Assembly (NCBI GenBank): GCA_903857665.1
Contig: CAIOFV010000043.1
Location: 1 to 64,000, forward strand
Direction of reading: 5' to 3'
DNA from: an uncultured Myxococcales bacterium
GTDB lineage: Bacteria; Myxococcota_A; UBA9042; DTJE01
DNA: 64,000 bases
The position numbers were made by a program, and so were the translations under genes. Shown piece by piece: positions 1 through 7,811 of this stretch (position 1 is the first letter of the stretch; the number at the start of each line of letters is the position of its first letter). The notes under the pieces are model-generated. The model was not told the DNA's origin. It worked only from the letters and a program-made list of their open reading frames with translations, and searched no databases.

Positions 1-77
1 GTCTTGCCGTGGTCGATGTGACCGATCGTGCCCACGTTCACATGGGGCTTGTTGCGAACGAATTTCTCCTTGCCCAT
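1..77 (-). CDS. tuf: Elongation factor Tu, N-terminal fragment (cut by window edge)
   Basis: Only the first 25 or so codons lie in the window. They begin MGKEKFVRNKPHVNVGTIGH and run into HIDHGK, the start of the EF-Tu GTP-binding P-loop. EF-Tu carries aminoacyl-tRNA to the ribosome. A GGAGGAACG Shine-Dalgarno sequence precedes the ATG at 77. The gene lies directly downstream of four tRNA genes on the same strand, as in the classic tRNA-tufB operon of many bacteria, so it is probably read from the promoter near 640. The rest of the gene is outside the window. Confidence 0.95.
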   Translation of the reverse strand, partial: MGKEKFVRNKPHVNVGTIGHIDHGK

Positions 78-159
78 TACCGTTCCTCCTTAGCCTTTCG
101 TCCCAACCAACACGACCGGCCTTTCCGGTCGCCTGACCGGTACCGGGCCTACCTTCCGG

Positions 160-232
160 AGCCTTCCATCGGAATCGAACCGACGACCCCGTCCTTACCA
201 AGGACGTGCTCTGCCAACTGAGCTAGGAAGGC
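160..232 (-). tRNA. tRNA-Thr (anticodon GGT)
   Basis: A full cloverleaf is visible on the minus strand. A 7-bp acceptor stem pairs GCCTTCC with GGAAGGC, the D-arm has the usual AGCTCAGTTGG, the anticodon stem CGTCC/GGACG encloses a loop with GGT, and the T-loop is TTCGATT. It is the last tRNA before tuf. No CCA is encoded immediately after the acceptor stem. Confidence 0.96.
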
Positions 233-258
233 CTTCACACGCCCGGTCCCGAGCACGG

Positions 259-331
259 AGCGGGAAACGGGATTCGAACCCGCGACGTCGAGCTTGGAAG
301 GCTCGCGCTCTACCAACTGAGCTATTCCCGC
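259..331 (-). tRNA. tRNA-Gly (anticodon TCC)
   Basis: The acceptor stem pairs GCGGGAA with TTCCCGC. The anticodon stem CGAGC/GCTCG encloses a loop reading CTTCCAA, giving anticodon TCC. The T-loop region is GGTTCGAATCC. It lies between the tyrosine and second threonine tRNAs in the four-tRNA cluster. Confidence 0.96.
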
Positions 332-419
332 CTCGAGCACGGACCCGTCCCTGTTCAGGACCGAGTACCGTGAGTATCAAAGAACAACGACCCGCACCCG
401 ACACCCACAAACCGTTCAG

Positions 420-502
420 TGGAGGGGGGAGGATTCGAACCTCCGAAGCCTACTGGCGGCAGATTTACAGTCTGATCCCTTTGACCACTCGGGAACCCCT
501 CC
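420..502 (-). tRNA. tRNA-Tyr (anticodon GTA)
   Basis: This is an 83-nt tRNA with the long variable arm expected of bacterial tRNA-Tyr. The acceptor stem pairs GGAGGGG with CCCCTCC, the anticodon arm reads CAGACTGTAAATCTG with GTA in the loop, and the T-arm contains GGTTCGAATCC. Confidence 0.96.
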
Positions 503-527
503 GCGCCACACAAGGCACAACCGGCCG

Positions 528-601
528 AGCTGGCGACGGGAATCGAACCCACAACCGCCTGATTACAAATCAGGTGCTCTACCGGATTGAGCTACGCCAG
601 C
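528..601 (-). tRNA. tRNA-Thr (anticodon TGT)
   Basis: This is the first tRNA of the cluster in the direction of transcription. The acceptor stem pairs GCTGGCG with CGCCAGC, the anticodon arm CCTGA/TCAGG encloses a loop TTTGTAA giving TGT, and the T-loop is TTCGATT. The order Thr(TGT)-Tyr-Gly(TCC)-Thr(GGT)-tuf is the same as in the E. coli thrU-tyrU-glyT-thrT-tufB operon. Confidence 0.96.
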
Positions 602-633
602 CTGTAAAGAACTAGCCCCACAAAGGGCGACTG

Positions 634-662
634 ATTATGGTGGACGAGGGCGATCCTGTCAA
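634..662 (-). promoter_or_regulatory. Sigma70-like promoter of the tRNA-tuf operon
   Basis: On the minus strand TTGACA (662-657) is separated by exactly 17 bases from CATAAT (639-634), about 33 bases before the first tRNA. A run of six A residues lies just upstream of the -35 box, like an UP element. A perfect -35 and near-perfect -10 fit a heavily transcribed stable-RNA operon. It was called by eye. Confidence 0.8.
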
Positions 663-794
663 TCGCCTTTTTTCGTCCGGACGGCCAAAGCCGCGGACGG
701 GGAGGATGCAGCAGAACGGCGGCTTTGTCAATACAAGGATGAGACGGGTGCCGCGCTTGCCTTTCACCCCTCGCCCTTGTACCCTCGCGACGCC

Positions 795-2291
795 ATGAGG
801 AACCGGGTAGCAAAGTTCCTGGTCCCAGACCTTGCACGCTCGAAGACCATCATGAAGCTGGCGTGGCCCATCATGGTGGCCATGCTCACGCAGACGTTCA
901 TCAACCAGTTCGACACGATCATCATCGGCTTCCTGCCCAAGGAGTATTCCATTGCGGGGCAGGCCGGCCTCGGCTACTCGGTGCTGCTGCACTGGATGGT
1001 GGGCGGGTTCGTGGGCGCCATCTCGGTGGGGACCCAGGCCATGACCGCCCGCCGGATGGGCGAAGGCGACAAGAACGGCGCCGGGCGGGTGGTGTTCAAC
1101 TCGGCGATGGTCGCGCTGATCGTCGGGACGGCGGTCACGATCCTGGCGGTCATCTTCACCCGGCCGCTGTTCCGCCTGTTCACGCAGAACGAGCAGGTGC
1201 TGGCGCAGGGCGTCCCATACTGCCGCGCCCGGTTCGTGGGCATCCTGGGCATGGTGGGCACCCTGTCCTTCAAGTCCTTCTTCGACGGGCTGGGCAAGAC
1301 GCACTACCACCTGATCACCGCGATCATCATGAACGTGATCAACGCCCTGCTGGCCTGGGTGCTGGTCTTCGGCATCGGCGGCGTGCCCCGGATGAACGTG
1401 CTGGGCGCGGGCATCGCAGCCACCGTCGCGTCCTACGTCGGCATGGCCATCATGGTCGGCTGGGCGTTGAGGGCCAAGTACCGCACCGGCTTCCACATCT
1501 TCCACCTGGGGAACTTCGACATCCGGGTGATGGGTCGCATCCTGCGCCTGTCCATCCCCTCGGGCGTGGCCACGGCCGTGCTGATGATCGGCATCCTGGT
1601 GACGTACCACTGGGTCGGGCTGCTGGACCTGCAGGCGGCCGGCGAGATCTCGGGCAGCGGCCTCGCGTCGGCCCGCGTCGAGTGGATGCGCGCGCTGGCC
1701 CCCTTCGGCATCGATCGCGTGGCCTTCTCGGGCATCCTGGCCAGCCAGGCGCCGATCCACGCGGCGGCGACGAAGGTCATCTTCGACATCGTGTTCCTGA
1801 GCATCATGGCGTGCATGGGCCTGGGCATCGCCACCGCCACGCTGGTCAGCCAGAACCTGGGCCGAGGCCATCCCGAGGAGTCCGAGGCGTTCGCGTGGAC
1901 CTCCGTCCGCCTCGCGGCCTGGTTCACGGGGGTGCTGGGCCTGCTGGTCGCGGTGTTCCCGGACCAGGCCATGGGCATCTTCACCCACGACGAGGAAGTC
2001 GTCGAGGTCGGCCGGACGGCGCTGCGGATCATCGGCGCTGGCAGCTTCAGCATCGGCTTCGGGCTGGTCCTCGCCCAGGCGCTGTTCGGCGCCGGCGCGA
2101 CCCGCTTCGTGATGTGGGTCGAAATCGTGCTGCACTTCCTGTGCCTGGTCCCGCTGTCGTGGTTCCTGTCGATCCCGATGGGCCTGGGACTGAACGGCAT
2201 CTTCCTGGCGGCGCTGACCTACATCGTGGGCCTGGGCACGCTGATGACCTGGAAGTTCCGGTCGGGGACCTGGAAGAAGATCCACATATAG
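795..2291 (+). CDS. MATE-family multidrug/toxin exporter
   Basis: The gene encodes about 498 residues with a dozen hydrophobic segments typical of MATE antiporters, which use a Na+ or H+ gradient to export cationic compounds across the inner membrane. The N-terminus SKTIMKLAWPIMVAMLTQTF and the helix with QFDTIIIGF match the first two helices of the family, and a second pseudo-repeat begins near IPSGVATAVLM. The ATG at 795 (MRNRVAKFLV) was preferred to an in-frame TTG at 777 because the family start falls there. It is a monocistronic plus-strand gene that converges on the suf operon. Its substrate cannot be told from the sequence. Confidence 0.9.
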   Translation: MRNRVAKFLVPDLARSKTIMKLAWPIMVAMLTQTFINQFDTIIIGFLPKEYSIAGQAGLGYSVLLHWMVGGFVGAISVGTQAMTARRMGEGDKNGAGRVVFNSAMVALIVGTAVTILAVIFTRPLFRLFTQNEQVLAQGVPYCRARFVGILGMVGTLSFKSFFDGLGKTHYHLITAIIMNVINALLAWVLVFGIGGVPRMNVLGAGIAATVASYVGMAIMVGWALRAKYRTGFHIFHLGNFDIRVMGRILRLSIPSGVATAVLMIGILVTYHWVGLLDLQAAGEISGSGLASARVEWMRALAPFGIDRVAFSGILASQAPIHAAATKVIFDIVFLSIMACMGLGIATATLVSQNLGRGHPEESEAFAWTSVRLAAWFTGVLGLLVAVFPDQAMGIFTHDEEVVEVGRTALRIIGAGSFSIGFGLVLAQALFGAGATRFVMWVEIVLHFLCLVPLSWFLSIPMGLGLNGIFLAALTYIVGLGTLMTWKFRSGTWKKIHI

Positions 2292-2307
2292 GTACAGGGC
2301 CGCTGTC

Positions 2308-2334
2308 GGGTACGGGTACGGGCTCGGGTACGGG
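2308..2334 (+). repeat. Five-run G-quadruplex-type GGG tract between convergent genes
   Basis: Five GGG triplets occur at exact 6-base steps (2308, 2314, 2320, 2326, 2332), each separated by TAC or CTC. This meets the textbook G3N3 intramolecular quadruplex pattern with one spare run. It sits 17 bases after the MATE stop and 8 bases beyond the end of the SUF operon, so it would be in the MATE mRNA as a G-rich 3' end. No ordinary hairpin terminator was seen between the two genes. Confidence 0.7.
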
Positions 2335-2341
2335 TACGTGG

Positions 2342-2968
2342 CTAGATAAGGCCCAGGTCCGCCTGCGCGTCCTCGGTGGCCATGGTGCGGGGATCCCAGG
2401 TTGGGTCCCAGACCAGCTCGACCGCGGCTTCGTCCAGGCCGGGAGCCAGCAGGGCGGCCTGCTTCACGGCCTCGATCAGGTACGGCCCGACCGGGCACAT
2501 CGGGGACGTCAGCGTCATGCGGATATCGGCAGCGTGCCCGGCCTCGTCCACCTCGATGCCGTAGATCAGGCCCAGTTCCACCAGCGTCAGGCCCATTTCC
2601 GGGTCCATCACCTGCCCCACCTGCTCCCAGATGTCCTCGACACGGACGGGGGGCACAGGCTCGGACGCGACCACGGCGAGGCGAGCCTGGGCCTCGGGCG
2701 TGGCCATCACCTCGGGGATCCACGGCGGGTCCTTCACGAACTCCAGCCGGCCGTCCTCGAAGTCCCCGGCGGACTCGATGGCCTCGCGAATCTTCTTCAC
2801 CAGGCGGCGCGCCATCGGGACCTGCGCGACCTTCACGATCGCGCACCGCCCGTCGTCCTCGACGTCCACGTCGAACAGCAGGCCCAGGTCCACGATCGAC
2901 AGGCCGGTCCGGGCATCGACCACCTTCGACAGGGCCTCGTACAGGTCTTCACGGGTGGCTGTGGCCAT
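2342..2968 (-). CDS. sufT: SufT-like protein with two DUF59 (MIP18-type) domains
   Basis: This 208-residue protein is two copies of the DUF59/MIP18 fold. Residues about 1-100 contain TGLSIVDLGLLFDVDVED and residues about 110-208 contain MGLTLVELGLIYGIEVDE. DUF59/SufT proteins help in Fe-S cluster assembly or transfer. The second copy keeps the conserved cysteine loop as LTSPMCPVGPYL. The first copy has VPMARRL at that place and no cysteine. The ATG at 2968 has GGAGG upstream and overlaps the end of the SufS-SufU gene by 20 bases, so translation is coupled. The duplication is clear from the sequence. That the first half is structural rather than catalytic is inference. Confidence 0.82.
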   Translation of the reverse strand: MATATREDLYEALSKVVDARTGLSIVDLGLLFDVDVEDDGRCAIVKVAQVPMARRLVKKIREAIESAGDFEDGRLEFVKDPPWIPEVMATPEAQARLAVVASEPVPPVRVEDIWEQVGQVMDPEMGLTLVELGLIYGIEVDEAGHAADIRMTLTSPMCPVGPYLIEAVKQAALLAPGLDEAAVELVWDPTWDPRTMATEDAQADLGLI

Positions 2969-4682
2969 GGTGGTCCTCCGGCGACGACGGTGCGTCGAGG
3001 GCTTCTTCGAGGGTGGTCCAGGCCAGCAGTGCGCACTTGACCCGGACGGGCAGGTCCCGGACGCCCTGGAGGGCCGTCAGGTCGCCCATGTCCAGATCGT
3101 CGGGCAGCGGGTCGCCGTGGAACATCGCCTTGACCCCGCGCAGCAGGCGCCGGGCCTCTTCCAGCGTGCGGCCCTTCAGACGCTCCGCCAGCATGGACCC
3201 CGAGGCGACCGAAATGGAGCAGCCGTGGCCGACTACCTGCAGGCCCGAGATGCGGCCTTCCTCGGTCGTCAGACGCAGGGTGACCTCGTCGCCGCAGAGC
3301 GGGTTCCTGCCATGCCATTCGACCGCCGGCCCGGGGAGGGCCTCCCGGCCGGACGGGTGCATGTAATGGTCCAGCACGACCTCCCGGAACAGGTCGTCGT
3401 CAGGGACCTCGGCGGCCGCAGGGGCCGGGCCGGACGCGACGGGGACCGCGGGACGGGGTGCGTAGGTCCTGGCCACCTCGTCGAGGGCCGACGCCAGCGC
3501 CTCCACCTCGGACGCGGTGTTGTACAGGTAGAACGACGCGCGCGTGGTGGCCGCAAGGCCCAGCCGGGCCATCAGCGGCTGGCAGCAATGGTGGCCGGCA
3601 CGCACGGCGATGCCCCGGCCGTCCAGCGCCTGGGCGATGTCGTGGGGGTGCGCGCCCCCCATCGTGAAGGTGGCGATCCCGCCGGTCGCGTCCGGGCCGG
3701 GGGACGGTCCCAGCAGGCGCAGCCCGTGGACCTCGGACAGGCGACGTCGGGCCACGGCCCCGAGGGTGCGATCGTGGTCGGCGACGGCGTCCATTCCGAC
3801 CGCGCGCAGGTAGTCCACCGCGGCACCCAGCGCGATGACCCCGGCAATGTTGGGCGTGCCGGCCTCGAAGCGCCACGGCGGATCGGCATACGTGGACGAG
3901 GTCAGCGTGACCTCGCGGATCATTTCGCCGCCGCCCAGGAACGGGTCCATCTCCTCGTACCGGTCGGGCCGGACCACCAGCACGCCGACGCCCGTCGGGC
4001 CCAGCATCTTGTGGCCCGAAAATGCCAGGAAGTCCGCGCCCAGGGCGGCGACGTCCACGGGCATGTGGGGGACCGACTGCGCGCCATCGACCAGCACCGC
4101 GGCACCGGCCGCGTGGGCGCGTCGGGCGATTTCCGCCACGGGGTTGATCGTCCCCAGCACGTTGGAGACGTGGCTCACCGCGACCAGGCGAGTCCGTTCG
4201 TTCAGGAGGACGTCGAGGCCCGCCAGGTCCAGGCGGCCGTCCTCGGTGATCCCCACGGCACGCACCCGGGCGCCGGTGCGGCGCGCCAGGAGGTGCCAGG
4301 GCACCAGGTTCGAGTGGTGCTCCATCGCGGTGACGATGATTTCGTCGCCCTCGCGAAGGTTCCGATCGCCCCAGGCCCGCGCGACCAGGTTGATGCCCTC
4401 GGTCGCGTTGCGGACGAACACCACCCCCATCGGCGACGGTGCCCCGACGAACGCCGCCACCTTGGTCCGGGCGGCCTCGTATTCGCGGGTCGCTTCCTCC
4501 GCCAGCCGGTACACGCCCCGGTGGACGTTGGCGTTGATCGTCTCGTAGTACCGCACCAGCGCGTCGATGACCGCCCGGGGCTTCTGGCTGGTCGCCGCGC
4601 TGTCCAGGTAGACCAGGGGGTGCCCGTTCATGCTGCGGGACAGGATCGGAAAGTCGGCTCGGATCCGTTCGACGTCCAACAC
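2949..4682 (-). CDS. sufSU: SufS cysteine desulfurase fused to SufU scaffold/sulfur-transfer protein
   Basis: The protein has 577 residues. Residues 1-410 are a group II cysteine desulfurase, a PLP enzyme that strips sulfur from cysteine. The PLP lysine is K225 in FSGHKMLGPTG and the sulfur-carrying cysteine is C366 in RAGHHCCQPLM. After an Ala/Pro linker (about 411-427), residues 428-560 are a SufU protein with its zinc ligands C463 and D465 (NPLCGDE), C488 (GHGCSIS) and C550 (RVKCALLAW). In most bacteria SufS and SufU are separate partners, with SufU accepting the persulfide. Here they are one chain. The C-terminus is His-rich (EDHHGHSHP). The reading frame is continuous across the junction. 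It is the sixth gene of the suf operon. Confidence 0.93.
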   Translation of the reverse strand: MLDVERIRADFPILSRSMNGHPLVYLDSAATSQKPRAVIDALVRYYETINANVHRGVYRLAEEATREYEAARTKVAAFVGAPSPMGVVFVRNATEGINLVARAWGDRNLREGDEIIVTAMEHHSNLVPWHLLARRTGARVRAVGITEDGRLDLAGLDVLLNERTRLVAVSHVSNVLGTINPVAEIARRAHAAGAAVLVDGAQSVPHMPVDVAALGADFLAFSGHKMLGPTGVGVLVVRPDRYEEMDPFLGGGEMIREVTLTSSTYADPPWRFEAGTPNIAGVIALGAAVDYLRAVGMDAVADHDRTLGAVARRRLSEVHGLRLLGPSPGPDATGGIATFTMGGAHPHDIAQALDGRGIAVRAGHHCCQPLMARLGLAATTRASFYLYNTASEVEALASALDEVARTYAPRPAVPVASGPAPAAAEVPDDDLFREVVLDHYMHPSGREALPGPAVEWHGRNPLCGDEVTLRLTTEEGRISGLQVVGHGCSISVASGSMLAERLKGRTLEEARRLLRGVKAMFHGDPLPDDLDMGDLTALQGVRDLPVRVKCALLAWTTLEEALDAPSSPEDHHGHSHP

Positions 4683-4722
4683 GGGCGAACTCCATTCAAC
4701 GGCCCGAGGCGAGTCCGTCTAC

Positions 4723-4749
4723 GGCGGGAGTTTCCTTCGGAAACCCGCC
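4723..4749 (-). promoter_or_regulatory. Intercistronic hairpin between the Rieske and sufSU genes
   Basis: GGCGG and GTTTCC on one arm pair with GGAAAC and CCGCC on the other, with a two-base bulge and a 3-base loop TTC. It lies in the only sizeable gap (111 bases) of the suf operon. The hairpin is clear in the sequence. A role in attenuation or mRNA processing to set sufSU dose is inference, and there is no T-run to make it a classic terminator. Confidence 0.5.
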
Positions 4750-4793
4750 GCCTCCACCTCCGTGCTCGGGCAGGCCATCAAACACGCCGGCAC

Positions 4794-5102
4794 TCATTCC
4801 AGGGCGACCAGGACGCGGCCGCCGTCCACGCGCACCGGGAACGTTTCGACCGGCGCGCACACCGGCATCCGGGTAGGCCGCCCGGTCGCCAGGTCCAACG
4901 CGCCGCCGTGGTGCGGGCACTGCCATTCGGTCGGCCCGACCAGCATACCCCCTTCCAGGGACTGGTCCTCGTGGCTGCACAGGCCGGCCGTCGCAAATAC
5001 CCGATCCCCGACCCGGACCAGCAGCACCGGCTCGCCCTCGACGACGAAGGCCACTCCGGTCCCTTCCGGGAGGTCGGCGAAGGCGGCGACATCGTGCACC
5101 AT
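4794..5102 (-). CDS. Rieske [2Fe-2S] ferredoxin of the suf operon
   Basis: This is a 102-residue soluble Rieske protein with no membrane anchor. The cluster ligands are visible as C42-H44 in GLCSHEDQ and C62-H65 in QCPHHGG, the standard CxH...CxxH pair, with a compact beta domain around them. The ATG at 5102 has GGAGGG upstream and lies 25 bases after the sufD stop. Rieske ferredoxins of this kind are annotated inside the suf operons of many Actinobacteria, between sufD and sufC. That precedent supports a role as electron donor or client in Fe-S assembly, but the role is inferred from position. Confidence 0.88.
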   Translation of the reverse strand: MVHDVAAFADLPEGTGVAFVVEGEPVLLVRVGDRVFATAGLCSHEDQSLEGGMLVGPTEWQCPHHGGALDLATGRPTRMPVCAPVETFPVRVDGGRVLVALE

Positions 5103-5127
5103 CGAAACCCTCCGGCCAGGCCTGCCG

Positions 5128-6357
5128 TCAGGGACCTGCGGCGATCGCGCCCGCGTCGATCCCCGCCGCACCCCGCGCCGCGGCCAGTTCCTCCCGCAGC
5201 CGCGCACGGGCACGGTCGGCGAGAGCCTCGGACGGGAACCGCGAGGCAACGGCCTCAACGAACCCTTCCACCAGCAGCGCCTCCGCCTCGTCGCGGGACA
5301 GGCCGCGCGTGCGGAGGTAGAACACCGCGTCCTCGTCCACCGGCGCCACCGCGGCCCCGTGGGTGCAGCGGACGTCATGGTTCAGGATCTCCAGCTCCGG
5401 CAGCACGTCGGCGCCGGACGTCGGCGACAACAGAAGGGACCTCGCCTCCTCGTAGGCCGACGACCGCGCCGCGCCCTCGCGGATCCGCAGCAGCCCGGTG
5501 AAGGCCGTCCGCCCGCGGCCCAGCGACACGGCCCGGTAGGTGACTCGGCTTTCGGTGTCGCCGACGGCATGGTCCTCCACGGCCCGGAAGTCCGACCGCG
5601 CCCGCCCGCCGGCCAGCGACAGCACCAGGCCCTCGGACCGGGCGCCCGACCCCGTCAGCGTCGGGGCGGCTTCCGCCTTGATCAGGCCCGCCGGGAGCAG
5701 CACGTGGGCGTGGGTCAGGGACGCGTCGCGCCTCACGGAGTAGCACGCCCGGGAAAACGACGCGGCCCCGCGGGCCACCGTTTCGAACCGTCCGTGGACC
5801 AGGCGGGCGCCTTCGCCGACGACCGCCTCGGTGACGGCGTTGCAGAAGCCGGTCGCCAGGTCCATTTCCTCGATGACGGTCGCCGTCGCTCCGGCCTCCA
5901 CGACCACCAGGGTGCGGCCGCAGGTCACGGCCCCTTCTAAGGTCGCAGGCCGGGCCCTCAGCACGATGGGCGCCGCGACGGTCACGCCGGCCGGGACGTG
6001 GACCACGGAACCCCCGCTGAACGTCGCCAGGTTCAAGGCCAGCAGCGAGTCGTCCGCCGGCGCCAGGCGGCCCAGGTGCTCGCCGACCAGCGCCGGCATT
6101 CGGTCGAGGGCCGTCGGGAAGTCCAGCACGGACACCCCGGACCCGGTCGCCTCCGACGACAACTCGACCTCGACGAACCACGAGGGCGCCTCGGCCGCCA
6201 GCGCGGAAGCGATCCCGCCCGGGGGCAGCAGCGCGGCCGGATCCGTGAACCGGAAACGGTGCAGCGACCGATCGGGCAGCGGCAGTTCCAGGGCCCGGGC
6301 CTCGGCCGTCGCTCGGCGCTGGACCAGGAAGGCGGGTTCGTCGGCAAATCGATTCAT
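5128..6357 (-). CDS. sufD: SufD, Fe-S assembly scaffold subunit
   Basis: This 409-residue member of the SufB/SufD family has a right-handed beta-helix core. The C-terminal region DVLPELEILNHDVRCTHGAA followed by DEDAVFYLRTRGLSRDEAEALL is the family signature, with the conserved cysteine and histidine (C-T-H-G) used at the SufB-SufD interface. SufD pairs with SufB and the ATPase SufC to build nascent Fe-S clusters. The N-terminal part is shorter and less conserved, as usual for SufD. The gene starts 28 bases after sufB. Confidence 0.95.
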   Translation of the reverse strand: MNRFADEPAFLVQRRATAEARALELPLPDRSLHRFRFTDPAALLPPGGIASALAAEAPSWFVEVELSSEATGSGVSVLDFPTALDRMPALVGEHLGRLAPADDSLLALNLATFSGGSVVHVPAGVTVAAPIVLRARPATLEGAVTCGRTLVVVEAGATATVIEEMDLATGFCNAVTEAVVGEGARLVHGRFETVARGAASFSRACYSVRRDASLTHAHVLLPAGLIKAEAAPTLTGSGARSEGLVLSLAGGRARSDFRAVEDHAVGDTESRVTYRAVSLGRGRTAFTGLLRIREGAARSSAYEEARSLLLSPTSGADVLPELEILNHDVRCTHGAAVAPVDEDAVFYLRTRGLSRDEAEALLVEGFVEAVASRFPSEALADRARARLREELAAARGAAGIDAGAIAAGP

Positions 6358-6385
6358 GGGTCGTTCCTTCCCCCCGGGCCGAGGC

Positions 6386-7795
6386 TCACCCGACCGATCC
6401 GGACATCTCCATCTGGATCAACCGGTTCAGCTCGACCGCGTACTCCATCGGCAACTCCTTCACGAAGGGCTCGATGAAGCCGTTGACGATCATCAGCATC
6501 GCCTCCTCCTCCGACAGGCCGCGGCTGCGGAGGTAGAAGAGCTGGTCGTCGCCGACCTTCGACACCGTCGCCTCGTGGCCGATCGCGGCATCGTCGCACC
6601 CGATCTCCATCGTCGGGTAGGTGTCGGATCGCGACGTTTCGTCCAGCAGCAGCGCGTCGCACCGCACGTTCACCTTGGCGCCGCGCGCGCCGGGGTGGAC
6701 CTTCACCAGCCCGCGGTACGACGACCTCCCGCCATCCTTGCTGATCGACTTCGACGTGATCGTGGACGTCGTGTCCGGCGCCGCGTGGATGATCTTCGCG
6801 CCGGCGTCCTGGTGCTGCCCGGCGCCCGCGAAGGCGATGGACAGGACCTCGCCGTGGGCCCGGGGCCCGACGAGGTGGATGGCCGGGTACTTCATGGTCA
6901 GGCGCGATCCGAGGTTCCCGTCCACCCACTCGACCGAGGCGTCCTCGTGGGCCACCGCGCGCTTGGTCACCAGGTTCAGCACGTTCTTCGACCAGTTCTG
7001 GATCGTCGTATACCGGATGTGCGCGCCCTTCAGGGCGATCAGCTCGACCACCGCCGAGTGCAGGCTGTCGCTGCTGTAGGTCGGGGCCGTGCACCCCTCG
7101 ATGTAGTGCACCGACGACCCTTCGTCGGCGATGATCAGGGTCCGCTCGAACTGGCCCATGTCCTGCACGTTGATGCGGAAGTAGGCCTGCAGCGGGATCT
7201 TCACGTGGACGCCCTTGGGCACGTAGATGAACGAGCCGCCGGACCACATCGCCGAGTTCAACGACGCGAACTTGTTGTCGTTGGGCGGGATCACCGTGGC
7301 GAAGTATTTCTTCACGATTTCAGGGTATTCGCGCAGCCCCGAGTCCATGTCCAGGAAGATCACGCCCAGCTTTTCGATTTCCGCCTTGATCGAGTGGTAC
7401 ACGACCTCGGACTCGTACTGGGCCGACACGCCGGCCAGGAACTTCCGCTCGGCCTCGGGGATGCCCAGGCGGTCGAACGTTTCCTTGATGCCCTTGGGAA
7501 CGTCATCCCATGTCTTGCCCTGCCGGTCCGCAGGGCGCACGTAGTAGATGATCCTCTCGAAGTCGATCGCGTCGAGGATCGCCGAATCCCCCCAGCGGGG
7601 CATCGGGCGATCGCGGAACATCTGCAGGGCCTTCAGGCGGAACTCCAGCATCCAGGCCGGCTCGTTCTTGATGGCGCTGATCTGCCGGACCACGTCCTCG
7701 CGCAGGCCGCGGGCCGTCTGGAACACCGAGTGGTCCTCGTCCGAAAACCCGTACTGGTACTCGCCGACCAGCTCGCGTGGCGTGGGGGATTCCAT
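6386..7795 (-). CDS. sufB: SufB, Fe-S assembly scaffold subunit
   Basis: The protein has 469 residues, the usual SufB length, and is highly conserved along its whole length. Recognisable blocks include [37 protein letters not shown] and the C-terminal [15 protein letters not shown]. SufB is the subunit on which clusters are assembled in the SufBC2D complex. It starts at an ATG 16 bases after sufC with AGGAGGCTGC upstream. Gene order C-B-D differs from the B-C-D order of many genomes. Confidence 0.97.
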   Translation of the reverse strand: MESPTPRELVGEYQYGFSDEDHSVFQTARGLREDVVRQISAIKNEPAWMLEFRLKALQMFRDRPMPRWGDSAILDAIDFERIIYYVRPADRQGKTWDDVPKGIKETFDRLGIPEAERKFLAGVSAQYESEVVYHSIKAEIEKLGVIFLDMDSGLREYPEIVKKYFATVIPPNDNKFASLNSAMWSGGSFIYVPKGVHVKIPLQAYFRINVQDMGQFERTLIIADEGSSVHYIEGCTAPTYSSDSLHSAVVELIALKGAHIRYTTIQNWSKNVLNLVTKRAVAHEDASVEWVDGNLGSRLTMKYPAIHLVGPRAHGEVLSIAFAGAGQHQDAGAKIIHAAPDTTSTITSKSISKDGGRSSYRGLVKVHPGARGAKVNVRCDALLLDETSRSDTYPTMEIGCDDAAIGHEATVSKVGDDQLFYLRSRGLSEEEAMLMIVNGFIEPFVKELPMEYAVELNRLIQMEMSGSVG

Positions 7796-7811
7796 TGAGC
7801 AGCCTCCTGGG

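Noticed and set aside
149-615. Short open frames across the tRNA cluster
   Set aside because: The sequence is fully explained by four tRNA genes.
612-3040. Very long open frames antisense or out of frame to the MATE and sufT genes
   Set aside because: They are Arg/Gly/Pro- or His/Gln-rich translations typical of shadow frames in high-GC DNA, with no family motifs and no ribosome sites.
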